Positions 47,212-56,599 of a stretch of 64,000 nucleotides of DNA are shown here, piece by piece. The notes under the pieces were generated by a model, which saw only the letters and a list, made by a program, of their open reading frames with translations, was not told the DNA's origin and did not search any database. The stretch's first letter is position 1; each line of letters opens with the position of its first letter. This DNA comes from Variovorax paradoxus (lineage in GTDB: Bacteria; Pseudomonadota; Gammaproteobacteria; Burkholderiales; Burkholderiaceae_C), in NCBI RefSeq assembly GCF_030815975.1, contig NZ_JAUSXL010000002.1, positions 1,178,001 through 1,242,000 of the forward strand, in the 5' to 3' direction. The position numbers were made by a program, and so were the translations under genes.

Positions 47212-48113
47212 CCGCCCGTCAGCGCCTCGAACTTCGCGGCCAGGAAGTCGACCAGCGCCCGCACCCGCGCGGGCACGAAGCGCCCGCTGGGCAGCAGGGC
47301 GTGCAGCGGATAGGGCTCGGTGTCCCACTCGGGCAAGAGGCGCACCAGCGTTCCCTTGCGAAGATCTTCGCGCACGTCGAGCGCCGACTTCAGCACGATG
47401 CCCCGCCCCGCGACGGCCCACTCGCGCGCGAGTGAAGCGTCGTCCACGCTGCGGTCGCCCTTCACGCGCACTTCGGTCCACTGCCCGTTCTGCCCGAAGC
47501 GCCATGTGCGGTGGCGGCGCCCGCCGCGGTCGAAGGTGAGGCAGTTGTGATGCACCAGGTCTTGCGGCGTCTTCGGCGCGGGATGGCGGCGCAGGTAGGC
47601 GGGCGATGCGGTGAGCAGCGGATTGGTCAGCGCGAACGGCCGTGCCACCAGCCGCGAATCGGCCAGCGCGCCGTAGCGCAGCGCCACGTCGACCTCGTCG
47701 CGCGTCACGTCGAGCAGCCGATCGCCGACGGACAGCGACAGCTGCACGCCGGGGTGCAGTTCAAGGAATTCATCGAACCAGGGCAGCAGCGTGCTGCGCG
47801 TGAGGTCCGACGGGGCGGCCACGCGCAAGGTGCCGACGAGTTCGCCGCGTTCGGCCGTGACCAGCGATTCGCCTTCGTCCAGCAACTCGAAGGCGCGCAC
47901 CGCGTAGTCGAGCAGCGTCTGGCCCTGCGAGGTCAGGCGCATGGCGCGGGTCGAGCGCTCGAACAGCCGGGCGCCGAGCTGCGTTTCCAGCCGTTTGAGC
48001 GTGGCGCTGGCGGCGGCGGGCGTCATGCCCAGCGCGTGGGCGGCGGCCGTGAGCGTGCCGCCGCGGGCCGTCTGCACCAGCACCTGGAGGTCCGAGAGAT
48101 TTTCAATTTTCAT
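47208..48113 (-). CDS. LysR family transcriptional regulator
   Basis: The 301-residue protein has an N-terminal helix-turn-helix (GTLTAAAHALGMTPAAASATLKR, residues about 15-37, then LFERSTRAMRLTSQGQ) and a periplasmic-binding-like effector domain with LRVAAPSDLTRSTLL and the LTFDRGGRRHRTWRF stretch. It is divergent from the quinone-reductase-like gene 100 bp away and probably controls it. Its start codon lies in a short palindrome. Confidence 0.93.
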   Translation of the reverse strand: MKIENLSDLQVLVQTARGGTLTAAAHALGMTPAAASATLKRLETQLGARLFERSTRAMRLTSQGQTLLDYAVRAFELLDEGESLVTAERGELVGTLRVAAPSDLTRSTLLPWFDEFLELHPGVQLSLSVGDRLLDVTRDEVDVALRYGALADSRLVARPFALTNPLLTASPAYLRRHPAPKTPQDLVHHNCLTFDRGGRRHRTWRFGQNGQWTEVRVKGDRSVDDASLAREWAVAGRGIVLKSALDVREDLRKGTLVRLLPEWDTEPYPLHALLPSGRFVPARVRALVDFLAAKFEALTGG

Positions 48114-48119
48114 TTGAAA
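48101..48119. promoter_or_regulatory. Short palindrome over the LysR start
   Basis: TTTCAA (48101-48106) and TTGAAA (48114-48119) flank the start codon of the LysR gene. It could be an autoregulatory half-site pair, but it is AT-rich and short. Confidence 0.3.
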
Positions 48120-48212
48120 GTATTGCTTGTTCAGCCCGCCTTATCAATTTCTGGTTGCCATCCTACAGTCGAGCCATCGTTCAGGAAACACACAAGGAAA
48201 GGTCTCCTCCCC

Positions 48213-49223
48213 ATGAAAGCCATCGGCTACTACCAGCCCCTGCCCATCGACAACCCCGAGTCGCTGCAGGACATCGAATTGCCCGCCCCCGTGGCCGGCC
48301 CGCGCGACCTGCTGGTGCGCGTGAAGGCCATCTCGGTCAATCCGGTCGACACCAAGGTGCGCAGGAACATGGCGCCTGAGGCCGGCCAGCCCAAGGTGCT
48401 GGGCTGGGACGCCGCGGGCACGGTCGAGGCCGTCGGCGCCGGGGTGAAGAACTTCAAGGCCGGCGACCGCGTCTACTACGCCGGCTCGATCGTGCGGCCC
48501 GGCACCAATGCGGAACTGCATGCGGTGGACGAGCGCATCGCGGCCCTCGCGCCCAGGAGCCTCGACGATGCGCAGGCCGCCGCGCTGCCGCTCACCACCA
48601 TCACCGCCTACGAGCTGCTGTTCGATCGCCTCCGGGTGCCGAAGAACGGCGGCGCGGGCCAGACGCTGCTGGTCACCGGCGGGGCCGGCGGCGTGGGGTC
48701 GATCCTCATTCAGCTCGCGCGCCAGCTCACGCAATTGCGCGTGGTGGCCACGGCCTCCCGCGCCGAGACGCGGGCGTGGTGCCTGGCGCTCGGCGCGCAT
48801 GTGGTCATCGATCATTCGAAGCCGCTCGCTGCCGAGCTCAAGGCCGCGGGCATCGGCGAGGTCGACATGGTCGCGAGCCTCACGCAGACCGGCCAGCACT
48901 ACGCGCAGATCATCGAAAGCCTCAAGCCCCAGGGCCAGCTCGCGGTGATCGACGACCTGCCCTCGCTCGACGCGATGCCGCTCAAGACCAAGTGCATCTC
49001 GCTGCACTGGGAAATGATGTTCGCGCGCTCGCGCTTCGAAACGCCGGACATCGACCGGCAGGGCGCGCTGCTGGCCGAAGTGGCCGCGCTGGTCGATGCG
49101 GGGCGCATCCGCACCACCGCCAATGCGAGCTTCGGGACCATCAATGCCGCCAACCTCAGGAAGGCGCATGCGCTGATCGAAAGCGGCAAAGCGCAGGGCA
49201 AGGTGGTGCTCGCGGGGTTCTGA
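48213..49223 (+). CDS. Zinc-binding alcohol dehydrogenase family / NADPH:quinone reductase-like protein
   Basis: The 336-residue protein is a medium-chain dehydrogenase of the quinone-reductase branch. It has SVNPVDTKVRRN, GWDAAGTVEAVGAGV, the NADPH-binding VTGGAGGVGSILIQLARQL (about residues 151-169), and no zinc-ligand cysteine set, so it is probably zinc-independent. It lies divergent from the LysR gene. Likely substrates are quinones or enones. Confidence 0.92.
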   Translation: MKAIGYYQPLPIDNPESLQDIELPAPVAGPRDLLVRVKAISVNPVDTKVRRNMAPEAGQPKVLGWDAAGTVEAVGAGVKNFKAGDRVYYAGSIVRPGTNAELHAVDERIAALAPRSLDDAQAAALPLTTITAYELLFDRLRVPKNGGAGQTLLVTGGAGGVGSILIQLARQLTQLRVVATASRAETRAWCLALGAHVVIDHSKPLAAELKAAGIGEVDMVASLTQTGQHYAQIIESLKPQGQLAVIDDLPSLDAMPLKTKCISLHWEMMFARSRFETPDIDRQGALLAEVAALVDAGRIRTTANASFGTINAANLRKAHALIESGKAQGKVVLAGF

Positions 49224-49248
49224 GCCCGACCTGAGCACAATCGGCCGC

Positions 49249-49815
49249 ATGGCCGAACGCATCATCCAGCCCCCTATCGAATTCGAAACCCCGCGCCTGC
49301 GGTTGCGGCAATGGCGCGAGAGCGATCTCGCACCATTTGCCGCGCTTGCGGCCGACCCCGAAGTCATGGCGTTCCTGCTGCCGGTCGCCACGCGAGCCGA
49401 CAGCGATGCGCTGGCGGGAAGCTTCAAGGCGCGCATCGCCACGAACGGCTGGGGCTTCTGGGCCGTGGAGCACAAGTCATCGGGCGAGTTCGCCGGTTTC
49501 ACAGGCCTCAACGTGCCGCTGGCCACGCTGCCCTTTTCGCCCTGCGTCGAGATCGGCTGGCGCTTCGCGCGCAAATGGTGGGGTCATGGGCTCGCGACCG
49601 AGGCCGCGCGCGCTGCCCTGCAAGTGGGTTTCGAGCGGCTCGGACTCGAAGAGATCGTGGCGTTCACCGCGCTCGGCAATCTCCGCTCGGCGGCGGTGAT
49701 GGAACGCCTGGGCATGCGCGAAGACGCGGGGGGCGCCTTCGATCACCCGGCCGTGCCCGAGGGGCACGCGCTGCGCCGGCACCGGCTCTTTCGAATCGGC
49801 CGCCCGCAGCGCTAG
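49249..49815 (+). CDS. GNAT family N-acetyltransferase
   Basis: This 188-residue protein matches RimJ/RimL-like GNATs: FETPRLRLRQWRESDLAPF at the start, WGFWAVEHKSSGEFAGFTGL, EIGWRFARKWWGHGLATEAA for acetyl-CoA binding, and NLRSAAVMERLGMRED. It acetylates an amino group on a protein or small molecule; the acceptor is unknown. It follows the quinone-reductase-like gene by 25 bp. Confidence 0.93.
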   Translation: MAERIIQPPIEFETPRLRLRQWRESDLAPFAALAADPEVMAFLLPVATRADSDALAGSFKARIATNGWGFWAVEHKSSGEFAGFTGLNVPLATLPFSPCVEIGWRFARKWWGHGLATEAARAALQVGFERLGLEEIVAFTALGNLRSAAVMERLGMREDAGGAFDHPAVPEGHALRRHRLFRIGRPQR

Positions 49816-49832
49816 AGGCAGAGGCGAAACGG

Positions 49833-51194
49833 CTACTGCGGCCTCGCCCGCGACACGCGCCAGACCACGTTGCCGACGTCGTCGGCCACCAGCAGCGCGC
49901 CGTTCTTGTCGAGCGCCACGCCCACGGGCCGGCCCTGCGCCTTTTCGTCGGCCGTGAGGAAGCCGGTCAGCACGTCGACCGGCGGCCCGCTCGGCTTGCC
50001 GCCGATGAACGGCACGAACACCACCTTGTAGCCGGACTTCGGCTTGCGGTTCCAGGAGCCGTGCTCGCCGATGAAGGCGCCGGTCGCGAACTCGGCGGGC
50101 ATGCCGCGCCCGTCCGAGAAGACCAGCCCCAGGGGCGCGACGTGCGAGCCGAGCGCGTAGTCGGGCGCAATGGCCTTGGCCACCAGGTCGGGCTTCTGCG
50201 GCGTGACGCGCGCATCCACATGGCCGCCGTAGTAGCTCCAGGGCCAGCCGTAGAAGGCGCCGTCCTTCACCAAGGTCAGGTAGTCGGGCACCAGGTCGCT
50301 GCCGATTTCGTCGCGCTCGTTGACCACGGTCCAGAGCGCCTTGGTCTCGGGCTCCCAGGCCAGTCCGTTGGGGTTGCGCAGGCCGCTCGCGTACAGGCGT
50401 TTTTCGCCGCTCTTCACGTCCACTTCCCAGACGGCGGCGCGGCCCTCTTCGGCGGCCAGCCCGTTTTCGCCGATGTTGCTGTTGGAGCCGACCGTGACGT
50501 AGAGCTTGGTGCCCTCGGCATTGGCGATCACGTTCTTGGTCCAGTGGTGGTTGATGCCCGCGGGCAGCGGCGTGACCACCGTGGGCGTTGCGCTGGCCGA
50601 GGTCTGGCCCTCGGTGTAGGGCACCTTGACGAGCGCGTCGGCGTTGGCGATGAACAGCTCGTTGCCCACCAGCGCCATGCCGAACGGCGAACTCAGGTTC
50701 GACAGGAACACCTGCCGGACCTCGGCCGCGCCGTCGCCATCGGCGTCGCGCAGCAGCGTGATGCGGTTGGGGCTGGGCACGTTGGCCCCGGCGCGGCCCA
50801 TGACCTTGCCCATGAACCAATTGCGGATCTTGCCCATCGGGCCGCTGCCGCCGTCGCTGCTGCCTTCGGGCTTGGGCGGCTTGTTGCTTTCGGCCACCAG
50901 CACGTCGCCGTTGGGCAGCGTGTAGACCCAGCGCGGATGGTCCAGCCCGCGCGCCAGCGCGTTCACGCGCAAGCCTTCGGCGGCCTTGGGGGCGGCAGCA
51001 TCGGTCCAGCCGACCGCCGTTGCCACGTTGACGGTGGGAATCAGGGTCTTGTGAGGCTCGGCCAGCTGCGGACGCGGTCCGGTGGTGGCCTCGGGCGCCA
51101 GCTTGGCGGTTTCGCCGCAGCCGGCCAGTGCCAGCGCTGCAATCACCGCGGCCATGGAGGCCATCGACGACATGGCGATGCTCGGTACCTTCAT
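49833..51194 (-). CDS. PQQ-dependent sugar dehydrogenase / L-sorbosone dehydrogenase-like lipoprotein
   Basis: From the ATG at 51194 the protein has 453 residues and a lipoprotein signal ending ALALAGC, so it is probably anchored in the periplasm. The rest is a beta-propeller of the soluble glucose/sorbosone dehydrogenase family with [45 protein letters not shown] and [11 protein letters not shown]. It would oxidise a sugar or aldehyde with PQQ. The upstream frame beyond 51194 is not coding. Confidence 0.9.
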   Translation of the reverse strand: MKVPSIAMSSMASMAAVIAALALAGCGETAKLAPEATTGPRPQLAEPHKTLIPTVNVATAVGWTDAAAPKAAEGLRVNALARGLDHPRWVYTLPNGDVLVAESNKPPKPEGSSDGGSGPMGKIRNWFMGKVMGRAGANVPSPNRITLLRDADGDGAAEVRQVFLSNLSSPFGMALVGNELFIANADALVKVPYTEGQTSASATPTVVTPLPAGINHHWTKNVIANAEGTKLYVTVGSNSNIGENGLAAEEGRAAVWEVDVKSGEKRLYASGLRNPNGLAWEPETKALWTVVNERDEIGSDLVPDYLTLVKDGAFYGWPWSYYGGHVDARVTPQKPDLVAKAIAPDYALGSHVAPLGLVFSDGRGMPAEFATGAFIGEHGSWNRKPKSGYKVVFVPFIGGKPSGPPVDVLTGFLTADEKAQGRPVGVALDKNGALLVADDVGNVVWRVSRARPQ

Positions 51195-51331
51195 TCGCTC
51201 TCCTTGGTTGTTGCGGCATGGGCCGCGTTTCTCCGGCAAATCATGAGGACGGCGCCCGCATGGACTGTCGGCCATGGGCGCTTTTTGGCGTGGGCGCACC
51301 CCATTCACGCATCGCCGCTACCATCGGCCGC

Positions 51332-52081
51332 ATGACCGACGACCTGTTCCGCGCCGACGCCTACCTGCGCACCTGCGAAGCCCGCATCCTGCGCATCGAC
51401 GACACCGGCATCGTGCTGGACCGCACCGTGTTCTATCCGCTGGGCGGCGGGCAGGCCGGCGACGCCGGCGTGCTGGCATTGGCCGACGGCCGCGAAGTGG
51501 CCATTGCCGACACCCGCAAGGCGAAGAACGAGGAAGGCCAACCGACCGGCGAGTTCGTTCACGTGCCGGCGCCCGGGCAGGCCGAACTGCTCGCCGCGCT
51601 CGAACCCGGCAGCGCCGTGACCGCGCGCCTCGACTGGGAGCGCCGCCACCGGCTGATGCGCTTTCACACCGCGAGCCATCTGCTGTGCCACCTGGTGCCG
51701 GTGCCGGTGAACGGCTGCTCGATCACGCCGGACTATGCGCGCATCGACTTCCACATGACCGATCCGCTCGACAAGGAAGCGCTGACCGCGGGCCTCGCGC
51801 GGCTGGTGGAAGCCGCGCATCCGCTGACCGTGGGCGCCATCAGCGACGAGGAGCTCGACGCCAACCCGGCGCTGGTCAAGAGCATGAGCGTGCAGCCGCC
51901 GCGCGGCACGGGCACGGTGCGCACCATCCGCATCGGCGGCGAAGGCGGGGCGCAGATCGACTTCCAGCCCTGCGGCGGCACGCATGTTGCAAACACCGCC
52001 GAGATCGGCGCGGTGATGGTCACCAAGATCGAGAAAAAGAGCGCCAACAGCCGCCGCGTGGTGCTGGGCTGGGCGGCCTGA
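51332..52081 (+). CDS. Alanyl-tRNA editing protein (AlaX family)
   Basis: This is a stand-alone editing domain related to AlaRS, 249 residues. It removes mischarged Ser or Gly from tRNA-Ala. It has YPLGGGQAGDAGVL, the zinc site RFHTASHLLCH (His-x3-His) and FQPCGGTHVANTAEIG (Cys-x3-His), the full AlaX set. The ATG at 51332 is chosen because the domain starts at once. It is divergent from the sorbosone-dehydrogenase gene. Confidence 0.94.
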   Translation: MTDDLFRADAYLRTCEARILRIDDTGIVLDRTVFYPLGGGQAGDAGVLALADGREVAIADTRKAKNEEGQPTGEFVHVPAPGQAELLAALEPGSAVTARLDWERRHRLMRFHTASHLLCHLVPVPVNGCSITPDYARIDFHMTDPLDKEALTAGLARLVEAAHPLTVGAISDEELDANPALVKSMSVQPPRGTGTVRTIRIGGEGGAQIDFQPCGGTHVANTAEIGAVMVTKIEKKSANSRRVVLGWAA

Positions 52082-52123
52082 ACCGACGGAACTTCGCACC
52101 GCTCCCCTGCTCCGACTGACGGC

Positions 52124-54334
52124 ATGATCCTTTTCCGCTTTCACATCGCTACCTTTCTGGTAGCAGCCGCCGCTGCCTGCATGCCGGCTGCGGCCCAATT
52201 GGCATCCAGGCCGGGAGCGGTGGTCACCACCCCCCACGTGCGCGCCGAGCTGGTGGCGCATGCGCCCGAGGGCGTGGCGCCGGGCGCACCGGTCTGGGTC
52301 GGGCTGCAGATCACCCACCAACCCGAGTGGCACACCTACTGGAAGAACGCCGGCGATTCCGGCCTGCCCACCGAGCTGAACTGGACGCTGCCGAGCGGCG
52401 TGGCCGCCGGCGACATCGCCTGGCCGGTGCCGCGCAAGATTCCGGTCGGCAACCTTGCCAACTACGGCTACGAAGGCACCGTGCTGCTGCCGGTGCCGCT
52501 CGAGGTGTCGAGCAACTTCAAGCCGCCGCTGGCCCTTGGCACTGGTGCATCGACGCTCGACGTCCGGCTCAAGGCGAGCTGGCTGGTGTGCCGCAAGGAA
52601 TGCATCCCCGAGGAAGGCGAATTCACCCTCGCGCTGCCGCTGCAGGGCTCGACCGCGCTGCACAAGGCCGAGTTCGACGCCGCCCAGGCCGCGCAACCGC
52701 TGCCGCTGGGCGGGCCGGGCGCCGTCGAGGTCAGCGGCAACAGCCTGCAGGTGCGCCTCGAGGGCCTGCCCGCCTCGGCGCACGGCAAGACCCTGGGCTT
52801 CTTCCCCGAAACGCCCGAACTGATCCGCACCGCCGCGGAGCCCGGCAAGGACTGGACCCAGAGCTGGCAAGGCGGCACCTGGACCGCCACGCTGCCGCTG
52901 GCCGACCAGCGCAGCGCCAGCCCGACGACCCTGCCGCTGGTGGTGGCGCTGGCCGAGGCCGACCGCCAGCCGGGCCAGCCGGTGGCCTGGCGCGCCGAGG
53001 CGCCCGTCAGCGGCAGCTGGCCCGCCGCCGCGCCACGCGCGGAGGTTTCGCCCGCGCTGCAGGCGGCCCTTGCCGCCAATGCGGCCACCGCTCCTTCCTC
53101 GCCGGCTTCGGACCTGCCGCCGCAACCCACGGTCACGCTGATGGCCGCGCTGCTCGGCGCCCTGCTCGGCGGACTGCTGCTGAACCTCATGCCCTGCGTC
53201 TTCCCGATCCTCGCGATCAAGCTGCTGGGCTTTGCGCGGCAGGCCGGCAACCACAGCGCGCACCGCAGGGCAGGCCTGGCCTACACCGCGGGCGTGATGC
53301 TCTCGGTGCTCGCGCTGGGCGGCGCCATGCTGGCGCTGCGCGCGGCCGGTGCGCAGCTCGGCTGGGGCTTCCAGCTGCAGTCGCCGGCCGTGGTGGCGGC
53401 ACTGGCGGCGCTGTTCACGCTGATCGGGCTCAACCTGGCAGGCGTGTTCGAGTTCGGCCGCGCGGCGCCCCTGTCCCTCTGTTCGGCGCAGGCCAAGCAT
53501 CCGATCGCCAACGACTTTCTTTCGGGCGTGCTGGCGGTGGTGATCGCTTCGCCCTGCACCGCGCCGTTCATGGGCGTTTCGCTCGGCTTGGCCATCGGCC
53601 TTCCCGCCGCCCAGGCGCTGCTGCTGTTCGCCGCGCTGGGCCTTGGCCTGGCGCTGCCGTACCTGGTGGCCGGCTTCATTCCGGCCGTGGCGCTGCTGCT
53701 GCCCAGGCCCGGCCCGTGGATGAACACGCTGCGCCGGCTGCTGGCGTTTCCGATGTTCGCCACCGTGGCCTGGCTGGTCTGGGTGCTGGGGCAGCAAAGC
53801 GGCATCGACGGCGCGGGCACGCTGCTCGCGCTGCTGGTGTGCATGGCCGCCGTCGTCTGGGCGCTGACGCTGCGCGGCCGCACACGGCTGGTCATTGCCA
53901 CGGCGGTGGTCGCGTTCACTGCGGTGCTGGCCGCCGCCATCGGCCGCAACGTGCTGCAGACGGTGGAGCCGGCCAGGCTGGCTGCCACCGCGGGGCAGCG
54001 CTGGCAGCCCTGGTCGGCCGAACGCGTGGCCGAGCTCACGGGCGCCGGGCAGCCGGTGTTCATCGACTTCACGGCCGCCTGGTGCGTGACCTGCCAGTAC
54101 AACAAGAAGGCCACGCTCGCAGATGCCGAGGTGCTGGCCGATTTCGACAGCAAGAAGGTTGCGATGCTGCGCGCCGACTGGACGCGCCGCGACCCCGCCA
54201 TCACCGCCGCGCTGACCGCGCTCGGCCGCAGCGGCGTGCCGCTGTATGTGCTGCAGGCGCCCGGCAAGGCGCCGGTCGTGCTGACCGAGATCCTGGGCAA
54301 GGCCGAAGTGCGCGCAGCGCTTGCCGCGCTTTGA
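52124..54334 (+). CDS. Protein-disulfide reductase of the DsbD/ScsB family
   Basis: This 736-residue inner-membrane protein moves electrons from cytoplasmic thioredoxin to the periplasm. It has a signal peptide (1-24), an N-terminal periplasmic domain with HQPEWHTYWKNAGDSGLPTE and a cysteine pair in VCRKEC (155-160). A polytopic core from about 340 carries LMPCVFPILAIKLLG and IASPCTAPFMG, and a C-terminal thioredoxin domain has FIDFTAAWCVTCQYN. The N-domain is ScsB-like rather than classic DsbD-alpha. It is followed by a secreted redoxin, a probable partner. Confidence 0.93.
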   Translation: MILFRFHIATFLVAAAAACMPAAAQLASRPGAVVTTPHVRAELVAHAPEGVAPGAPVWVGLQITHQPEWHTYWKNAGDSGLPTELNWTLPSGVAAGDIAWPVPRKIPVGNLANYGYEGTVLLPVPLEVSSNFKPPLALGTGASTLDVRLKASWLVCRKECIPEEGEFTLALPLQGSTALHKAEFDAAQAAQPLPLGGPGAVEVSGNSLQVRLEGLPASAHGKTLGFFPETPELIRTAAEPGKDWTQSWQGGTWTATLPLADQRSASPTTLPLVVALAEADRQPGQPVAWRAEAPVSGSWPAAAPRAEVSPALQAALAANAATAPSSPASDLPPQPTVTLMAALLGALLGGLLLNLMPCVFPILAIKLLGFARQAGNHSAHRRAGLAYTAGVMLSVLALGGAMLALRAAGAQLGWGFQLQSPAVVAALAALFTLIGLNLAGVFEFGRAAPLSLCSAQAKHPIANDFLSGVLAVVIASPCTAPFMGVSLGLAIGLPAAQALLLFAALGLGLALPYLVAGFIPAVALLLPRPGPWMNTLRRLLAFPMFATVAWLVWVLGQQSGIDGAGTLLALLVCMAAVVWALTLRGRTRLVIATAVVAFTAVLAAAIGRNVLQTVEPARLAATAGQRWQPWSAERVAELTGAGQPVFIDFTAAWCVTCQYNKKATLADAEVLADFDSKKVAMLRADWTRRDPAITAALTALGRSGVPLYVLQAPGKAPVVLTEILGKAEVRAALAAL

Positions 54335-54426
54335 CCCCCAGCCTGACATGGGTTGTCACATGCACATGAGAAAAGCGCCCTAAGCTGTCGCCGTTGTTCG
54401 TTTTTCTTTTGGAGTTCCAGCTGGCC

Positions 54427-55119
54427 ATGACACTTTCGCCATCGTCCGACTCGCGTTCCATTCGCGCCGCGCGCCATGCCCGCGCCGCCCTCAGCCGCGC
54501 CTCGCGCCGCGCCGTGGTGGCCGCAGCCGTGGCATTGGGCGCCACCTTCCTGATGGGCAACCATGCCTTCGCGGCGCCCGCCGTGGGCCAGCAGGCGCCC
54601 GACTTCGTTGCGGTGGACACCGGCGGCGCCAAGCACAAGCTGTCCGACTTTGCCGGCAAGTTCGTGGTGCTCGAATGGACCAACCCGGGCTGCCCCTTCG
54701 TGCGCAAGCACTACAACAGCGGCAACATGCCCGCCACGCAGAAGGCCGCCACGGCCCAGGGCGTGGTCTGGCTGTCGGTCAATTCCACCGAACGCGCGGC
54801 CAGCGACTATCTGCAGCCCGCCGCGCTCGACGCCTGGATGAAGTCGCAAAAGGCCGCGCCCACCGCGGTGCTGATGGACGAAGACGGCGTGATCGGCCAG
54901 GCCTACGGCGCACGCACCACGCCGCACATCTTCATCATCGATCCCAAGGGCATGCTGGTGTATGCCGGCGGCATCGACAGCATCGCGTCGGCCCGGCCCG
55001 ACGACATCAAGACCGCGACCAACTATGTGAACCAGGCGCTCGGCGAAGCCTTCGGCGGCAAGCCGATCTCGACGGCGGCGACGCGGCCCTACGGCTGCTC
55101 GGTGAAGTACAAGAGCTGA
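54427..55119 (+). CDS. Secreted redoxin (AhpC/TSA, peroxiredoxin-like) protein
   Basis: The 230-residue protein has a basic N-terminus and hydrophobic signal helix ending in NHAFAAP, then the redoxin fold: PAVGQQAPDFVAVDTGG, LEWTNPGCPFVRKHY with the active cysteine, and ARTTPHIFIIDPKGMLVYAG. The cysteine is followed by PFV rather than a second cysteine, so it is peroxiredoxin-like, not a CxxC thioredoxin. It lies 92 bp after the DsbD-like reductase, which may recycle it. Confidence 0.88.
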   Translation: MTLSPSSDSRSIRAARHARAALSRASRRAVVAAAVALGATFLMGNHAFAAPAVGQQAPDFVAVDTGGAKHKLSDFAGKFVVLEWTNPGCPFVRKHYNSGNMPATQKAATAQGVVWLSVNSTERAASDYLQPAALDAWMKSQKAAPTAVLMDEDGVIGQAYGARTTPHIFIIDPKGMLVYAGGIDSIASARPDDIKTATNYVNQALGEAFGGKPISTAATRPYGCSVKYKS

Positions 55120-55187
55120 AGAAGCCAGGCCGGCAATGACAGGTACCTGACTCGCGCGGTCAGGCGGCGGTCGGGAACCCCGGCCTA

Positions 55188-55215
55188 CCCTTGGGCGAAC
55201 CACATCGCCCAAGGG
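55188..55215 (+). promoter_or_regulatory. Perfect hairpin over the Shine-Dalgarno of the MFS gene
   Basis: CCCTTGGGCG (55188-55197) and CGCCCAAGGG (55206-55215) are perfect 10-bp arms with an 8-base loop. The right arm contains most of the AAGGGG ribosome-binding site, 9 bases before the ATG at 55225. In RNA it would mask the site; as DNA it could equally be an operator. Confidence 0.6.
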
Positions 55216-55224
55216 GACAACGAG

Positions 55225-56580
55225 ATGAATCCTGCGCACTCCGCCGCGCAACCGGGCACGGCTGCCCGTGCCTCTTCTTCGAGCACTGCTGCTCCCTCTT
55301 CCTCCTCGAAGTTCGCCACCGTGCTGCGCGTGACGGGCGGCAATTTCATGGAGATGTTCGACTTCTTCCTGTTCGGCTTCTACGCCACGCAAATCTCGAA
55401 GGCCTTCTTTCCGGCGGGCAACGAATTTGCCTCGCTGATGCTGACCTTCATGACCTTCGGCGCGGGCTTCCTGATGCGGCCGCTGGGCGCGATCTTCCTG
55501 GGCGCGTATGTCGATCGCGTGGGCCGCCGCAAGGGCCTGATCGCCACGCTCGCACTGATGGCCATCGGCACGCTGCTCATCGCCTGCGTGCCGGCCTACG
55601 CCACCATCGGCTTCGCGGCGCCGCTGCTGGTGCTCGTCGGGCGGCTGCTGCAGGGCTTCTCGGCCGGCGTGGAACTGGGCGGTGTGTCGGTCTACCTGTC
55701 GGAGATGGCCACGCCGGGGCGCAAGGGCTTCTACGTGAGCTGGCAGTCGGCCAGCCAGCAGGTGGCGATCATCGTGGCGGCCGCGCTCGGCTACTGGCTC
55801 AACGTGACGTTCAGTGCGCAGGAGATCGGCGACTTCTACTGGCGCATTCCGTTCTTCGTCGGCTGCCTGATCGTGCCGGTGCTGTTCATCATCCGCCGTT
55901 CGCTGCAGGAGACCGAGGAGTTCATGGCGCGCAAGCACCGCCCCGACGCGCGCGAGATCTTCCAGTCGATGGTGGCCAACTGGGGCCTCGTCGTGGCCGG
56001 CATGATGCTGGTGTCGATGACCACCGTGTCGTTCTACCTGATCACGGTCTACACGCCGACCTTCGGCAAGTCGGTGCTGCACCTGAGCACGACCGACGCG
56101 CTCGTCGTCACGCTGTGCGTGGCCATCTCCAACTTCATCTGGCTGCCGGTGATGGGCGCGCTGTCCGACCGCGTGGGCCGCAAGCCGCTGCTGATCCTGT
56201 TCACCGTGCTGACCATCCTCACCGCGTACCCGTCGCTCAAGTGGCTGGTCGGCGCGCCGAGCTTCGGGCGCATGCTCGAAGTGGAGCTGTGGCTGTCGTT
56301 CCTCTACGCGAGCTACAACGGCGCGATGGTGGTGGCCCTGACCGAGGTGATGCCGGTGAACGTGCGCACCGCCGGCTTCTCGCTCGCGTACAGCCTTGCG
56401 ACGGCGCTGTTCGGCGGCTTCACGCCGGCCATTGCCACCGGCCTGATCGAGATGACCGGCGACAAGAGCGCGCCCGGCCTGTGGATGACGGCCGCCGCCC
56501 TCTGCGGGCTGGTGGCGACGCTGGTGCTGTACCGGCGCAACGTGGACCCGGCGGATGCGCAGCGGGTGCCGGTGGTCTAG
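55225..56580 (+). CDS. MFS transporter, citrate/tricarballylate:proton symporter type
   Basis: The 451-residue protein has a Ser/Ala-rich leader, then [20 protein letters not shown], typical of the metabolite:H+ symporter family (TcuC/CitA/ShiA). The MFS signatures are [13 protein letters not shown] between helices 2 and 3 and [13 protein letters not shown] between helices 8 and 9, with twelve hydrophobic segments overall. The likely cargo is a di- or tricarboxylate. A hairpin covers its ribosome-binding site. Confidence 0.92.
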   Translation: MNPAHSAAQPGTAARASSSSTAAPSSSSKFATVLRVTGGNFMEMFDFFLFGFYATQISKAFFPAGNEFASLMLTFMTFGAGFLMRPLGAIFLGAYVDRVGRRKGLIATLALMAIGTLLIACVPAYATIGFAAPLLVLVGRLLQGFSAGVELGGVSVYLSEMATPGRKGFYVSWQSASQQVAIIVAAALGYWLNVTFSAQEIGDFYWRIPFFVGCLIVPVLFIIRRSLQETEEFMARKHRPDAREIFQSMVANWGLVVAGMMLVSMTTVSFYLITVYTPTFGKSVLHLSTTDALVVTLCVAISNFIWLPVMGALSDRVGRKPLLILFTVLTILTAYPSLKWLVGAPSFGRMLEVELWLSFLYASYNGAMVVALTEVMPVNVRTAGFSLAYSLATALFGGFTPAIATGLIEMTGDKSAPGLWMTAAALCGLVATLVLYRRNVDPADAQRVPVV

Positions 56581-56599
56581 CCCCTGCGACAATCGGGGC

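Noticed and set aside
51305..54349. 1014-residue open frame on the minus strand
   Set aside because: Antisense to AlaX and the DsbD-like gene, composed of His/Arg/Gln-rich low complexity. No recognisable domain.
54344..54358. TGACA-N5-TGTCA palindrome before the redoxin gene
   Set aside because: Five-base arms are common by chance, and no regulator is linked. Not strong enough to annotate as an operator.
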